Shown here: one piece after another, positions 1-9,056 of the stretch | How the letters are laid out: each line of letters opens with the position of its first letter | Position numbering within the stretch: position 1 is the first letter of the stretch | NCBI RefSeq assembly: GCF_000718165.1 | Contig: NZ_JOEY01000024.1 | Coordinates: 62,001 to 126,000, forward strand | Reading direction: 5' to 3' | DNA: 64,000 nt | Origin: Streptomyces fulvoviolaceus | Lineage (GTDB): Bacteria; Actinomycetota; Actinomycetes; Streptomycetales; Streptomycetaceae | Notes under the pieces: generated by a model | The model's input: the letters and a program-made list of their open reading frames with translations, nothing else | What the model was told of the DNA's origin: nothing | The model's database searches: none | Made by a program: the position numbers and the translations under genes

Positions 1-3000
1 CGGCCATCGGCGCGTGCACCCTGGACTCCATCTTCATCGCCTCCAGGGCGAGGAGGGGTTGGCCCGCCGCCACTTCGTCGCCCGGCTCTACGTTCAACTG
101 CCATACGGATGCTGCGAATTCGGCCTCGATCAGGCGACCGCCCGCGGGGACTTCGATATCCGTCGGGGGAGCGGCCGGCGCAGCGGCTGCTTCCGCTCGG
201 GTGAACTCGCCCGCTGCCTCCCACGCGTCTCGCTCCGCGGCGAAGGCTTCCTGCTGCCGGGACCTGAACTCTGCGATCGACTCCGCGTTCTCGGACAGGA
301 AGCTCTGGTACTCGGCCAGCGAGAACGTGCCCTCCTCGATCCGCGGTACGAAACGGCCGGAGGTGATGTCGGCCCGCAGCTCCAGGAGTTCGTCCGCGTC
401 CACCGGGTACCACTTGATCCGGTCGAAGAAGCGCAGCAGCCAGGGCGAGCCCGGCTCGAACGCGCCGCGCTGCTGCCAGCCCGACCACACCTGCGTCGTA
501 CGGCCCACGAACTGGTAGCCGCCGGGGCCCTCCATGCCGTAGATGCACAGGTAGGCGCCGCCGATGCCCACCGAGTTCTCGGCCGTCCAGGTGCGTGCCG
601 GGTTGTACTTCGTGGTCACCAGACGGTGGCGCGGGTCGAGGGGGGTGGCCACCGGCGCGCCCAAGTAGACGTCACCCAGGCCCAGTACGAGGTACTCCGC
701 GTCGAAGACCGTGTCGTACACCTCCGCCACCGACTCCAGGCCGTTGACCCGGCGGATGAACTCGATGTTCCAGGGGCACCAGGGCGCGTCGTCGCGGACG
801 CCCGCCATGTAGCGGGCGATCGCCTCGCGGGTGGCCGGGTCGTCCCAGGAGAGGGGGAGGTGGACCGTGCGGGAGGGGACGACCAGTTCGTCGCTCGGGG
901 GGAGGGCCGCGGTGATCTCCCTTACGGCCGCGAGGAGTTCGTGCTGGGGGAGGCGGCTCGGGTCCGTCTGGATCTGGAGCGAGCGGATGCCGGGGGTGAG
1001 GTCGGTGATGCCGTCCAGGCCCTCCTCGGCCACTGCCTCCATCAGTGCGTGGACGCGCATGCGCAGGGCCAGGTCCAGCTGCATCGGGCCGAATTCGACC
1101 AGCAGGTTGTCGTCGCCGCTGCGGCGGTACGTCACGTCGCCGTCCCGGGCGAGGATGCCGCCGTCCACGATGACCGGGCGTGCCTCGCCCGAAACGTTCA
1201 CCGGTACGAAGCGCACCGTGTCGCCCGGCCGCAGCTGGCCCAGTTTCCAGCGCTCGCTGCTCAGGACGGTCGCCGGGCACACGAACCCGCCGAGTGACGG
1301 GCCGTCCGGGCCGAGCAGCACCGGCATGTCGCCCGTGTAGTCGACGGCGCCGACGGAGTACGGGGTGTCGTGGATGTTGGACGGGTGCAGGCCCGCCTCG
1401 CCGCCGTCGGTGCGGGCCCAGCGCGGCTTCGGGCCGACCAGACGGACTCCGGTGCGCGCCGAGTTGAAGTGGACCTTCCAGTCGGCGGCGTAGAAGGCGC
1501 GGATGTCGTCCTCGGTGAAGAACTCCGGTGCGGCGTGCGGGCCTTCTACGGCGCCGATGTGCCAGGTCGAGTCGTAGGAAGGCCGGTCCTCGACAGGCGT
1601 GCCCTCGGCCGGAGCTCCCCCGTGCAGGACGTCCCCCGTGTGCAGCGTCCGTCCGCCGTGCCCGCCGAAGCGGCCCAGTGTGAAGGTGCTCGCGCTGCCC
1701 AGGAAGGCGGGTACGTCCAGGCCGCCGGCGACGAGAACGTATGTCCTGAGGCCGTGTTCAAGAGGCGCGCCGACTTCCAGTGCGGCGCCCGGGGGAACCG
1801 CCACCGGCTCCCACTGCGGGACCGGGACACCGTCCACCGCCACCGCGGCGGGCGCGCCCGTCACGCACACGGTGGTGGGGTGCGTGAACCTCAACGACGG
1901 TCCCTGCAGGGTGCATTCGAGGCCCGGAGCGCCCTCGGCGTTGCCCAGTGCGCGGTTGCCGAGCCGGAAGGAGAGGTCGTCCATCGGACCGCACGGCGGC
2001 ACGCCGACCTGCCAGTAGCCGGTGCGGCCCGGCCAGTCCTGCACCGTGGTGAGTGTCCCGCCCGCGACGACCTCGATGCGCGGGGTCGGGTCGTGCACCT
2101 CGGTCAGGGTCGCCGTCGAGTGGCCCGCTGTGACGAAGCGGGGGTTCTTGAGTGCCGCCCGCACCAGGCCCAGGTTCGTCTCGATGCCGTCGACGCGGGT
2201 GCGGGCCAGCGCCTCGTCGAGGCGCCGTAGCGCGTGGGCGCGGTCGGAGCCGTACGCGATGACCTTCGCGAGCATCGGGTCGTACGACGTCGTCACTTCG
2301 GTGCCGGTCTCCACCCAGCCGTCGACGCGTACGCCGGGTGGGTACTCGACCCGGGTCAACAGGCCAGCGCTGGGGCGGTGTTCGCGGGACGGGTCCTCGG
2401 CGTACAGGCGGGCCTCGACGGCGTGGCCGCGCGGTGCGCCCGGGGCGCGGACGACGTGCTTCTCTCCTCGCGCCAGGCGGAGCATCCAGGCGACCAGGTC
2501 AACGCCGTATATCTCCTCGGTGACCGGATGTTCCACCTGGAGGCGGGTGTTGACCTCGAGGAAGTAGGCCTCCTCGCGGGCGGCGTCGTAGACGAACTCC
2601 ACGGTTCCGGCGGAGCGGTAGTCGACCGAGGCGCACAAGTAGCGGGCGGACACAGCCAGTTGTTCGCGTACGTGGGCGGGCAGGCCCGGTGCCGGAGCCT
2701 CCTCCAGCACCTTCTGGTTGCGGCGCTGGAGGGAGCAGTCGCGGTCGCCGAAGGTGACCACCGTGCCGTCGCCGTCGCCGAAGACCTGCACCTCGACATG
2801 GCGGGCGTGCTCGACGAGCCGTTCCAGGAAGACGCCGGCGGAGGAGAAGGAGGCGGCGGCCACGCGCTGCACGCGCTCCCAGGCGTCGGTCAGTTCGTCG
2901 GCGGAGTGACATGCCGACATACCGATACCGCCGCCACCGCCGGTCGCCTTGAGCATGACGGGATAGCCGATGACACCTGCTTGTCCGAGGGCGTCGTCCA

Positions 3001-3421
3001 GGGACTCCAGCAGTCCCGTCCCCGGAGCCAGCGGCACCCCCGCCGCCTCCGCCGCCGCCCGTGCCGTGTGCTTGGCGCCGAACAGCTCCAGCTGCTCAGG
3101 CGTCGGGCCCACGAACACGACCCCGGCCTCCTCGCACCGGCGAGCGAACAAGGCGTCCTCGGACAGGAAGCCGTACCCGGGGTGAATCGCCCCGGCCCCC
3201 GTGTCCTTGGCCGCCCTGAGCACCAGATCGGCGTCGAGATACGACTCCTTCGCGGGCGCCGGGCCGAGCCGCACCGCCTGGTCGGCGAGCCGGACGTGGG
3301 GTGCCGAGCGGTCGGCGTCGGAGTACACCGCCACCGTCCGCAGGCCGAGTTCGCGGGCCGTACGGATGATGCGGACGGCGATCTCGCCCCGGTTGGCGAC
3401 CAACACCGTGTCGAAGGTCAT
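1..3421 (-). CDS. Biotin-dependent urea/guanidine carboxylase, C-terminus cut by window edge
   Basis: The protein starts MTFDTVLVANRGEIAVRI and about 1,140 residues are visible before the left edge. The order is a biotin carboxylase domain (about 1-450, with a Gly-rich KATGGGGGIGM ATP loop), a KipI/KipA-like carboxyltransferase region (about 490-1050), and a C-terminal biotinyl domain whose biotin lysine lies in EAMKM at residue 1130 (codon 32-34). It carboxylates urea or guanidine using ATP and bicarbonate, and an allophanate hydrolase usually follows, here presumably beyond the left edge. The start ATG overlaps the stop of the upstream DUF1989 gene by 4 bases (ATGA), so translation is probably coupled. 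In the family, DUF1989 partners are linked to guanidine use (carboxyguanidine deiminase), so guanidine may be the true substrate. Family assignment is firm; the substrate is inference. Confidence 0.93.
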   Translation of the reverse strand, partial: MTFDTVLVANRGEIAVRIIRTARELGLRTVAVYSDADRSAPHVRLADQAVRLGPAPAKESYLDADLVLRAAKDTGAGAIHPGYGFLSEDALFARRCEEAGVVFVGPTPEQLELFGAKHTARAAAEAAGVPLAPGTGLLESLDDALGQAGVIGYPVMLKATGGGGGIGMSACHSADELTDAWERVQRVAAASFSSAGVFLERLVEHARHVEVQVFGDGDGTVVTFGDRDCSLQRRNQKVLEEAPAPGLPAHVREQLAVSARYLCASVDYRSAGTVEFVYDAAREEAYFLEVNTRLQVEHPVTEEIYGVDLVAWMLRLARGEKHVVRAPGAPRGHAVEARLYAEDPSREHRPSAGLLTRVEYPPGVRVDGWVETGTEVTTSYDPMLAKVIAYGSDRAHALRRLDEALARTRVDGIETNLGLVRAALKNPRFVTAGHSTATLTEVHDPTPRIEVVAGGTLTTVQDWPGRTGYWQVGVPPCGPMDDLSFRLGNRALGNAEGAPGLECTLQGPSLRFTHPTTVCVTGAPAAVAVDGVPVPQWEPVAVPPGAALEVGAPLEHGLRTYVLVAGGLDVPAFLGSASTFTLGRFGGHGGRTLHTGDVLHGGAPAEGTPVEDRPSYDSTWHIGAVEGPHAAPEFFTEDDIRAFYAADWKVHFNSARTGVRLVGPKPRWARTDGGEAGLHPSNIHDTPYSVGAVDYTGDMPVLLGPDGPSLGGFVCPATVLSSERWKLGQLRPGDTVRFVPVNVSGEARPVIVDGGILARDGDVTYRRSGDDNLLVEFGPMQLDLALRMRVHALMEAVAEEGLDGITDLTPGIRSLQIQTDPSRLPQHELLAAVREITAALPPSDELVVPSRTVHLPLSWDDPATREAIARYMAGVRDDAPWCPWNIEFIRRVNGLESVAEVYDTVFDAEYLVLGLGDVYLGAPVATPLDPRHRLVTTKYNPARTWTAENSVGIGGAYLCIYGMEGPGGYQFVGRTTQVWSGWQQRGAFEPGSPWLLRFFDRIKWYPVDADELLELRADITSGRFVPRIEEGTFSLAEYQSFLSENAESIAEFRSRQQEAFAAERDAWEAAGEFTRAEAAAAPAAPPTDIEVPAGGRLIEAEFAASVWQLNVEPGDEVAAGQPLLALEAMKMESRVHAPMA

Positions 3422-4017
3422 GCGCTCGTCCCGGTGATCGTCATCTCCACCGCCGTCGGCTCGAAGCCGTTGCACGGGTTGTTGATCTGGGGGCAGTTGG
3501 AGACGAGGACCAGGACGTCGCACTCGGCGCGGAGCGAGAGCTTCAGGCCCGGTGCCGAGAGGCCGTCGACAATGCCGAGCGTGCCGTCCTTCTCGACCGG
3601 GACGTTCATGTACCAGTTGATGTTGGAGACCAGGTCGCGCTTGCCGAGGCCGTGCCTGGCGCCCTCGGCGAGGAAGTTGTCCACGCACGCGTGCTGCGAC
3701 CAGGTGTGGTGGCCGTAGCGGAGGGTGTTCGACTCCTTGGAGCAGGCACCGCCGACCGTGTCGTGGCGGCCCACCTCGTCGTCGGTCACGGTCATCAGCG
3801 GGGTGTGCTCGTTGGACAGGAGCACGCTGCCCGTGGTGAGGAAGATGCCGCCCTGCGCGTGGATCGTGTCGGGGGCGCTGTAGCGGACCGACGTGTCGTG
3901 GGCGTCGTACACGAGGAAGTCGACGGCCTGGTTGCCGTGCAGGTCGGTGATGGTGAGCGTCTCGCCGGTGCGTATCACGGACGACCAGGCCGCGCGGGCC
4001 GGAACCACGGTCTTCAT
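3418..4017 (-). CDS. DUF1989 protein, urea carboxylase-associated protein 2 / CgdB-like
   Basis: A 199-residue protein beginning MKTVVPARAAWSSVIRTGE. It contains the DUF1989 hallmarks: a DLHGNQAVDFLVYDA strand, a VGRHDTVGGACSKES stretch with conserved His, Asp and Cys residues, and an NINWYMNVPVE segment. Such proteins always occur in pairs beside urea carboxylase and, in guanidine degraders, form the two subunits of carboxyguanidine deiminase, which converts carboxyguanidine to allophanate and ammonia. Start and stop codons overlap both neighbours by 4 bases, giving a tight three-gene operon. The assignment as subunit B rather than A is by order and size only. Confidence 0.88.
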   Translation of the reverse strand: MKTVVPARAAWSSVIRTGETLTITDLHGNQAVDFLVYDAHDTSVRYSAPDTIHAQGGIFLTTGSVLLSNEHTPLMTVTDDEVGRHDTVGGACSKESNTLRYGHHTWSQHACVDNFLAEGARHGLGKRDLVSNINWYMNVPVEKDGTLGIVDGLSAPGLKLSLRAECDVLVLVSNCPQINNPCNGFEPTAVEMTITGTSA

Positions 4018-4838
4018 ACGAGCCCCCTCGCGGCAAGGAAATCGGCGGTGTTGAGGAAGGCCCGGCGGCCCTCGGGCGTGGCGTCCCACAGGCGGTCGCC
4101 CGGCTTGGTCGCCTCCGCGCGCCAGGCGAGCACCTCCAGCGGGGTGCTGACGTACTCGGGGCGGGGGTCGGCCGGGTGCGGCACGTTCGCGATCAGTACG
4201 GTCACGTCCTGCTCGGCGCGCAGCGTCACACTGCCGCCCGGGCCGGCCGAGCCGGTGAAGTCCAGGACGCCGTCCTCGCGGACCTCCACGCCCTGGAAGA
4301 AGGAGAGCGACGGCGGCAGGTCGCGGGGTTCGAGGCCGTTCTTCGCGGCCGCCAGCTTGAACAGCTCGCGGCCGGCGGGGGAGGGGCCCTGCGGGGTGCC
4401 GTCTCCGTACCGCCCGGTGTTGCGGACGAGGGTGGAGGTCCCGCACAAGGCGTCGTGCCGCCCGGAGGTGTCGGTGACGACACTCGCGAGCACCCGGCCC
4501 TGGTCGGAGAGCAGCAGCTGTCCCTCGCCGAGGTAGGCGTTCCACTGGACCTTCACCGTGTCGGCGACGTTGAGCCGCTCCCAGGGCCGGTCGGCCGCGT
4601 AGAGCAGCAGGTGGGCGCAGGCGTCGCCGCGCAGGTCGGTCAGGCGCAGCTCGGTGCCGCGGGCCAGCACCCGGTGCGTGTAGTTGCCGCCCGCCACGGT
4701 CTCCGCCCACACCAGGTGGCCCGCCTCGCAGGGCGGCGCGGGCCACTCCACCGCGGGGACGACGGGCATGGCCTCGGTGCGCGTGCCCTCCTGGGCGCGT
4801 GCGTGGGCACGGGCTCCGTAAGTGGTCTCTGTCGCCAT
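4014..4838 (-). CDS. DUF1989 protein, urea carboxylase-associated protein 1 / CgdA-like
   Basis: A 274-residue protein, first gene of the leftward carboxylase operon. It shares the DUF1989 fold with its downstream neighbour (DLRGDACAHLLLYAADRPWERLN, then TSGRHDALCGTSTLVRN) but has an extra N-terminal region of about 40 residues. Paired DUF1989 proteins are the proposed heteromeric carboxyguanidine deiminase. The chosen ATG at 4838 lies 42 bases from the shared operator at 4880-4905. Upstream in-frame codons would run through that operator and are rejected. Confidence 0.88.
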   Translation of the reverse strand: MATETTYGARAHARAQEGTRTEAMPVVPAVEWPAPPCEAGHLVWAETVAGGNYTHRVLARGTELRLTDLRGDACAHLLLYAADRPWERLNVADTVKVQWNAYLGEGQLLLSDQGRVLASVVTDTSGRHDALCGTSTLVRNTGRYGDGTPQGPSPAGRELFKLAAAKNGLEPRDLPPSLSFFQGVEVREDGVLDFTGSAGPGGSVTLRAEQDVTVLIANVPHPADPRPEYVSTPLEVLAWRAEATKPGDRLWDATPEGRRAFLNTADFLAARGLV

Positions 4839-4879
4839 CGAGGGACCTCCGGCTCCGGTGTCTGAAACTTCCGACCTGT

Positions 4880-4905
4880 ATTTCTGTCGCTCGACAGAAA
4901 TTAGG
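4880..4905. promoter_or_regulatory. Operator of the carboxylase operon (copy 1 of 2)
   Basis: A near-perfect palindrome with arms ATTTCTGTCG and CGACAGAAAT separated by 2 bases, followed by TTAGG. It sits between the divergent DUF1989 gene and tetR. A 26-base match (22 identical) recurs at 13781-13806 upstream of the APC permease, in the same orientation relative to the gene. The adjacent TetR protein is the natural candidate ligand-responsive repressor (inference). Confidence 0.8.
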
Positions 4906-5001
4906 AGGCGGCAGGGTCGCGGGCATTGCCCGTGTGTTGCCGGTCGGTTACCGACCCCTCACGAAGATCGCCGCGCACCCCCGTGTGCGAGGATCGAACA
5001 C

Positions 5002-5637
5002 ATGGGGACGACAGGTGCAGAACCGGGCCGTCGGGTCGGCCGGCCGCGGGCCGCCAAGCGGCCGGACAGCGGGCTGGAGCCGCGTGAGGAACTCCTCGCC
5101 GCCGCCGCGGAGTTGTTCACCACGCTCGGCTACGCCGCCACCAGCACCCGTGCCGTCGCCGAGCGCGCCGGCATGCGGCAGGCGTCCATGTACCACTACG
5201 TCTCCGGCAAGGAGGAGCTGCTCGCCGAGCTCCTGGAGTCCACCGTCACGCCCTCCCTGGCGTACGCCCGTGAACTGCTCGCCGACGACACGGCCCCGGC
5301 CGAGGACCGGCTGTGGGAGCTGTGCCGCGCGGACGTCGAGGTGCTGTGCGGCGGAACGCACAACCTCGGCGGCCTCTATCTGCTGCCCGAGGTGCGCGCC
5401 GAGCGGTTCGCCGGCTTCCATGCCGTGCGCGCCGAACTCAAGGACGCCTACCGCCAGTTGCTCGCCGCCACGGCTGCGGGCGGGGCGCTCGCCAAGAGCG
5501 AGCTCGACCTGCGTACGGACCTGCTGTTCGGGCTGATCGAGGGTGTCATCCTCGTCCACCGCTCCGATCCCGAGCGGCCCGTCTCGGCGTTTGCGGAGGC
5601 CACCGCCGACGCCGCCCTGCGCACCGCCGGGGTCTGA
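5002..5637 (+). CDS. TetR-family regulator of the carboxylase/permease regulon
   Basis: A 211-residue protein with an N-terminal helix-turn-helix (about residues 32-75; STRAVAERAGMRQASMYHYVSGKEELL) and an all-helical C-terminal ligand domain. The ATG at 5002 is preceded by GAGG at 4989-4992. Upstream in-frame codons are rejected because they would translate the operator. It is divergent from the DUF1989-carboxylase operon, so it probably controls that operon and itself from the palindrome at 4880-4905. The related site upstream of the permease at 13.8 kb suggests it also acts there. The effector could be guanidine, urea or a related nitrogen compound; this is not visible in sequence. Confidence 0.88.
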   Translation: MGTTGAEPGRRVGRPRAAKRPDSGLEPREELLAAAAELFTTLGYAATSTRAVAERAGMRQASMYHYVSGKEELLAELLESTVTPSLAYARELLADDTAPAEDRLWELCRADVEVLCGGTHNLGGLYLLPEVRAERFAGFHAVRAELKDAYRQLLAATAAGGALAKSELDLRTDLLFGLIEGVILVHRSDPERPVSAFAEATADAALRTAGV

Positions 5638-5951
5638 GCAACCCGGTCTTCCCCGGTCTTCACCCGTCACGGTGAGTGGTTTTCGCATGCCCGTACGCCA
5701 TCACGCACCGTGTGCGATCGGAACCTGAGCGTGTAAATGGGGCCGAGGGTACTCCTGTGCCGTGCCCGGTTTCAGGCGCTTGCTGAATATGACACAGCGA
5801 TGATCCGGTCGGACTAAGCTCGCCCGCAGCGCACCGAGTTGAGATGTATTCGTGCGCTTGTTCCCAAAAAATACCGAAGATCCAGCCTGTTCCATGACAT
5901 TCCCCCCAGCAAGCTCCCCGACACCCAGCCGATTCGTTTCAGAGGGCCTAC
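5638..5951. other. Intergenic region upstream of the conservon
   Basis: A 314-base gap without a convincing gene. It should carry the tetR terminator and the conservon promoter. I see short inverted repeats (for example GCAC/GTGC near 5706) and a ribosome-binding site GAGGG a few bases before the cvnA start at 5952. No RNA gene was recognised. Confidence 0.5.
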
Positions 5952-7538
5952 ATGGTGAGTCTTCAATCTCCCCCGGGACGCCGTGAACTGCCGTACGCGC
6001 GCGTGCTGTTGCTCCCCGCCATACTCATGGCCGCAGCGACCGGCGCCGCCGTCGCCGCGGTGACACAGCCGGCCCGGGTGGCCGTCGGCTGGTGCGGGGC
6101 GGTCGCCACCCTGCTGGTGATCGCGACGGCTGCCGAAGCGGTACGCCGTGGCCGCGCCCTGCGCGACCAGCGGACCGAGCAGGTCCGTTACACCGCGTAT
6201 CTGGAACGGCGTATCGCCGAACACGACCACGAGATGGTCCGCCTCGCCAAGGAGATCGCGCCCGCCGCACTGCACCGGTTGCGGAGCGGAAATTCCCCCG
6301 GAGAGGTGATTCGCGACCTCGGCGACATGGACCCGGCCTGGAGCGAACTTCCCGAAGCCCAGGTGTCGTTGATCAAGACGGTGCTCAACATCGTCGACAC
6401 CGAGGAAGTCATGCGCGACGCCGCGCAGCGCTCCTTCGTCAACATCGCCCGCCGCGTCCAGGCCATCGTCCACCAACAGGCCAACGAACTGCGGGAGATG
6501 GAGGAGGACCACGGTCGCAACCCCGAGGTCTTCGACGACCTCCTGCGCATCGACCACGGCACCGCGCTGATCGGCCGCCTCGCCGACTCCATCTCCGTCC
6601 TGGGCGGCGGCCGCCCCGGCCGCCAGTGGCCCGAGCCCGTCGCGCTGTACAGCGTGCTGCGCGGCGCCATGTCCCGGATCCTGGAGTACCGGCGCATCGA
6701 CCTGGCCGCCATCGCCAAGGTCAACGTCAAGGGAACCGCCGTGGAGCCGGTCATCCACGCCGCGGCCGAACTCCTCGACAACGCCACCCGCTACTCGCCT
6801 CCGCAGAGCAAGGTGCACGTCACCGCCGTCGAGGTGCAGACCGGCGTCGCCATCGAGATCGAGGACGCCGGCGTCAGCCTCAGCGAGGAGGCCCGCGCCC
6901 GGGCCGAGGGCATGCTGGAGCGCGCCAAGGCGGGCGTCGACCTGCAGGACCTCGGTGAGTCGCCGCGCCTCGGCCTCGCCGTCGTGGGCCGGCTCTGTCA
7001 GACGTACAACATGCAGATCTCGCTGCGTGCCTCCGCGTACGGCGGGGTCCGCGCCGTCCTCGTGGTGCCCAGCGACATGCTCACCTCCGAGCCCGGCGTC
7101 GGACTGGCCCACGGCATCGGAGCCACCGCCGCGCCCAAGCCCACACTCGGCGCCCTCGAAGGGCCCAAGCGCACGGTCAAGAAGCGACGCCCCACCAGCC
7201 CCAAGATCACGGCCGCGCTCTCCCTGGAGGACGACGTTCCCGAGGTCACCGAGTGGACGGCGAACGGCCTGCCGCAGCGCCGCAGCCGGGTCAAGACCCC
7301 GCTCACCCAGCGGTACGCCGAGCAGGCGGCCATCGAACAGGCGGAACGGGAGGGCCGGCCGACCATCTGGTCGACCCCCAAGCCGGAGCCGGAGCCGGAG
7401 AAGGACCCCGAACCCGCACCGGGCAAGTGGGTCGCGGCGTTCATGAACGGACTCAAGCGCCCGGACCCGACCGCTTTCACCCAGCCGACCAATGAACCGG
7501 CCCATGTCGAGGCCGACGACGAGGGGGACCTCAAGTGA
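5952..7538 (+). CDS. cvnA: Conservon CvnA: membrane sensor-like ATPase
   Basis: A 528-residue protein. Two N-terminal hydrophobic segments (about residues 16-36 and 42-62) anchor it. A degenerate dimerisation region follows (HDHEMVRLAKEIAP), then a GHKL ATPase domain with the N-box-like LLDNATRYSPP and a later Gly-rich lid. The last 120 residues are a charged, Pro-rich tail. CvnA proteins resemble histidine kinases and form a membrane-associated complex with CvnB-D that is compared to G-protein coupled signalling. From gene order this looks like the cvn9/rar locus of S. coelicolor, whose homologue influences aerial mycelium formation. The next gene starts inside its stop codon (GTGA). Confidence 0.9.
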   Translation: MVSLQSPPGRRELPYARVLLLPAILMAAATGAAVAAVTQPARVAVGWCGAVATLLVIATAAEAVRRGRALRDQRTEQVRYTAYLERRIAEHDHEMVRLAKEIAPAALHRLRSGNSPGEVIRDLGDMDPAWSELPEAQVSLIKTVLNIVDTEEVMRDAAQRSFVNIARRVQAIVHQQANELREMEEDHGRNPEVFDDLLRIDHGTALIGRLADSISVLGGGRPGRQWPEPVALYSVLRGAMSRILEYRRIDLAAIAKVNVKGTAVEPVIHAAAELLDNATRYSPPQSKVHVTAVEVQTGVAIEIEDAGVSLSEEARARAEGMLERAKAGVDLQDLGESPRLGLAVVGRLCQTYNMQISLRASAYGGVRAVLVVPSDMLTSEPGVGLAHGIGATAAPKPTLGALEGPKRTVKKRRPTSPKITAALSLEDDVPEVTEWTANGLPQRRSRVKTPLTQRYAEQAAIEQAEREGRPTIWSTPKPEPEPEKDPEPAPGKWVAAFMNGLKRPDPTAFTQPTNEPAHVEADDEGDLK

Positions 7539-7942
7539 TCCAGCAGCGAGGCAACTTCGACTGGATGCTCCAGGACCTCGCCAAGGGCGTACCCGGCATC
7601 GAGATGATCGTGGTGCTGTCCGCCGACGGCCTGCGCATCGCCCGCCACGGGGGCGACCCGGACGCCGCCGACCGCGTCGCCGCGGCCTGCGCGGGCCTGC
7701 AGAGCCTGGCCGGAGCCGTCGCCCAGGAGATCCCGGGCAGCGACGGCGGAATGAAGATGGTCCTCATCGAGATCAACGGCGGCTACTTCTACCTGATGGC
7801 CGCGGGCCCCAACGCCTATCTCGCCGTGCTCTCCGACATCATCGCCGAACCCGGCATGATGAGCGCCCGCATGAGCGACCTGGTCGTCCGGATCGGCGCG
7901 CACCTCACCAGCCCGCCGCGGCGCAACGGGCAGACCGTATGA
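7535..7942 (+). CDS. cvnB: Conservon CvnB: roadblock/LC7 domain protein
   Basis: A 135-residue roadblock/LC7 protein beginning at a GTG that overlaps the cvnA stop by 4 bases. The body DWMLQDLAKGVPGIEMIVVLSADGLRI followed by the MKMVLIEINGGYFYLMAAGP strand pair is typical of the family. Bacterial roadblock proteins act with small Ras-like GTPases, here CvnD. Its position as second gene of an A-B-C-D operon is the conservon signature. Confidence 0.93.
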   Translation: MIQQRGNFDWMLQDLAKGVPGIEMIVVLSADGLRIARHGGDPDAADRVAAACAGLQSLAGAVAQEIPGSDGGMKMVLIEINGGYFYLMAAGPNAYLAVLSDIIAEPGMMSARMSDLVVRIGAHLTSPPRRNGQTV

Positions 7943-8391
7943 CTCCTCCGCAACGCCGGCGGCGATACCCCAGGGAAGAACCGGCCCCGCAACCCCCGCA
8001 GGAGGACCCGACCCCGCAGGACGGTGAGAAACCGCCGGAGGGCCAGAAACCGCCGGAGGGTCAGAAGAAGAACCCCGAGCGGCTGTACGTCATCGCCGGC
8101 CCCGACGGCGGCGAGCGCACCGACCTCGACCTGGTCACGTTAATCGTGGCGCGCGCCGACCCACCGCCCTCCGCCACGCCGGAGCAGGCGGCGCTGCTCC
8201 GGCTGTGCACCGCCCCCCTGTCCGTGGCCGAGCTGTCGGCCTATCTGAGCCTGCCGTTCAGCGTGGTGACCGTCCTGCTGACCGAGCTGATGACGGCCGA
8301 ACTGGTGCAGCTGCGCGCCCCGGTCATCCGTCAGTCGCTGGCCGACCGTTCCCTCCTCGAAGCGGTGATGCATGGACTTCAAAAACTCTGA
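7939..8391 (+). CDS. cvnC: Conservon CvnC: DUF742 protein
   Basis: A 150-residue protein. The first third is Pro/Gln-rich and disordered and contains a repeated PPEGQK segment. The C-terminal DUF742 domain has a winged-helix look (LSVAELSAYLSLPFSVVTVLLTELMTAELVQ). The ATG overlaps the cvnB stop (ATGA) and its 3' end overlaps cvnD by 20 bases, so the four proteins are likely made in stoichiometric amounts. The biochemical role is unknown beyond membership of the Cvn complex. Confidence 0.92.
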   Translation: MTPPQRRRRYPREEPAPQPPQEDPTPQDGEKPPEGQKPPEGQKKNPERLYVIAGPDGGERTDLDLVTLIVARADPPPSATPEQAALLRLCTAPLSVAELSAYLSLPFSVVTVLLTELMTAELVQLRAPVIRQSLADRSLLEAVMHGLQKL

Positions 8392-8992
8392 CACCATCCC
8401 GGGCCCACGAAGCGCGGACCACCTCCCGCACAGCGCGCAGGCCGCGGTGAAGATCGTGATCGTGGGCGGCTTCGGGGTCGGCAAGACGACCATGGTCGGC
8501 TCGGTCAGCGAGATCAAACCGCTGACCACCGAGGAGACCATGACCCAGGCCGGCGTCGGGGTCGACGACAACTACGGCTCCGAGACCAAGACGGCCACCA
8601 CCGTGGCGATGGACTTCGGCCGCATCAGCATCACCGAGCAACTCGTGCTGTATCTCTTCGGCACCCCCGGCCAGGAACGCTTCTGGTTCCTGTGGAACGG
8701 GCTGTTCGAGGGCGCGCTGGGAGCGGTCGTGCTGATCGACACCCGGCGCCTGGAGGTCAGCTTCGACGTCATGGGACGTCTGGAGGAGCGCGGCGTGCCG
8801 TTCGTGGTCGCCGTCAACACCTTCCCGGACGGGCCCCATTACGCCGTCGAGGAGCTGCGCACCGCGCTCGACCTGAGCGAGGACATCCCCATCATCGAGT
8901 GCGACGCCCGCCGCCGCGCCTCCAGCCGGGACGTCCTGATGACCCTGATGCGCTTCCTGCACTCGCTCGCCATGTCGGGCGCGCTGCGCTGA
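8372..8992 (+). CDS. cvnD: Conservon CvnD: Ras-like GTPase
   Basis: A 206-residue small GTPase of the MglA-related conservon family. The P-loop GGFGVGKTT spans about residues 32-40, the G3 motif is FGTPGQERFW (the usual DxxG Asp is replaced by Gly) and the G4-like motif is AVNTFPD, with Thr where NKxD has Lys. CvnD proteins bind and hydrolyse GTP and associate with CvnA-C at the membrane. The ATG at 8372 lies within the end of cvnC. Confidence 0.93.
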   Translation: MDFKNSDTIPGPRSADHLPHSAQAAVKIVIVGGFGVGKTTMVGSVSEIKPLTTEETMTQAGVGVDDNYGSETKTATTVAMDFGRISITEQLVLYLFGTPGQERFWFLWNGLFEGALGAVVLIDTRRLEVSFDVMGRLEERGVPFVVAVNTFPDGPHYAVEELRTALDLSEDIPIIECDARRRASSRDVLMTLMRFLHSLAMSGALR

Positions 8993-9056
8993 GCACCGTA
9001 TCCGCAACCGTTCATCAACAAGACACAGACACCGGATCCACTTCGGAGCGACCACT

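Noticed and set aside
14..1297. Long rightward frame of 427 codons
   Set aside because: It is antisense to the carboxylase, which shows clear domain motifs; the rightward translation is low-complexity and matches no family.
4839..5001. Guanidine (ykkC) riboswitch before the carboxylase operon
   Set aside because: The leader is short and dominated by a protein-type palindrome; the conserved ykkC motifs were not found.
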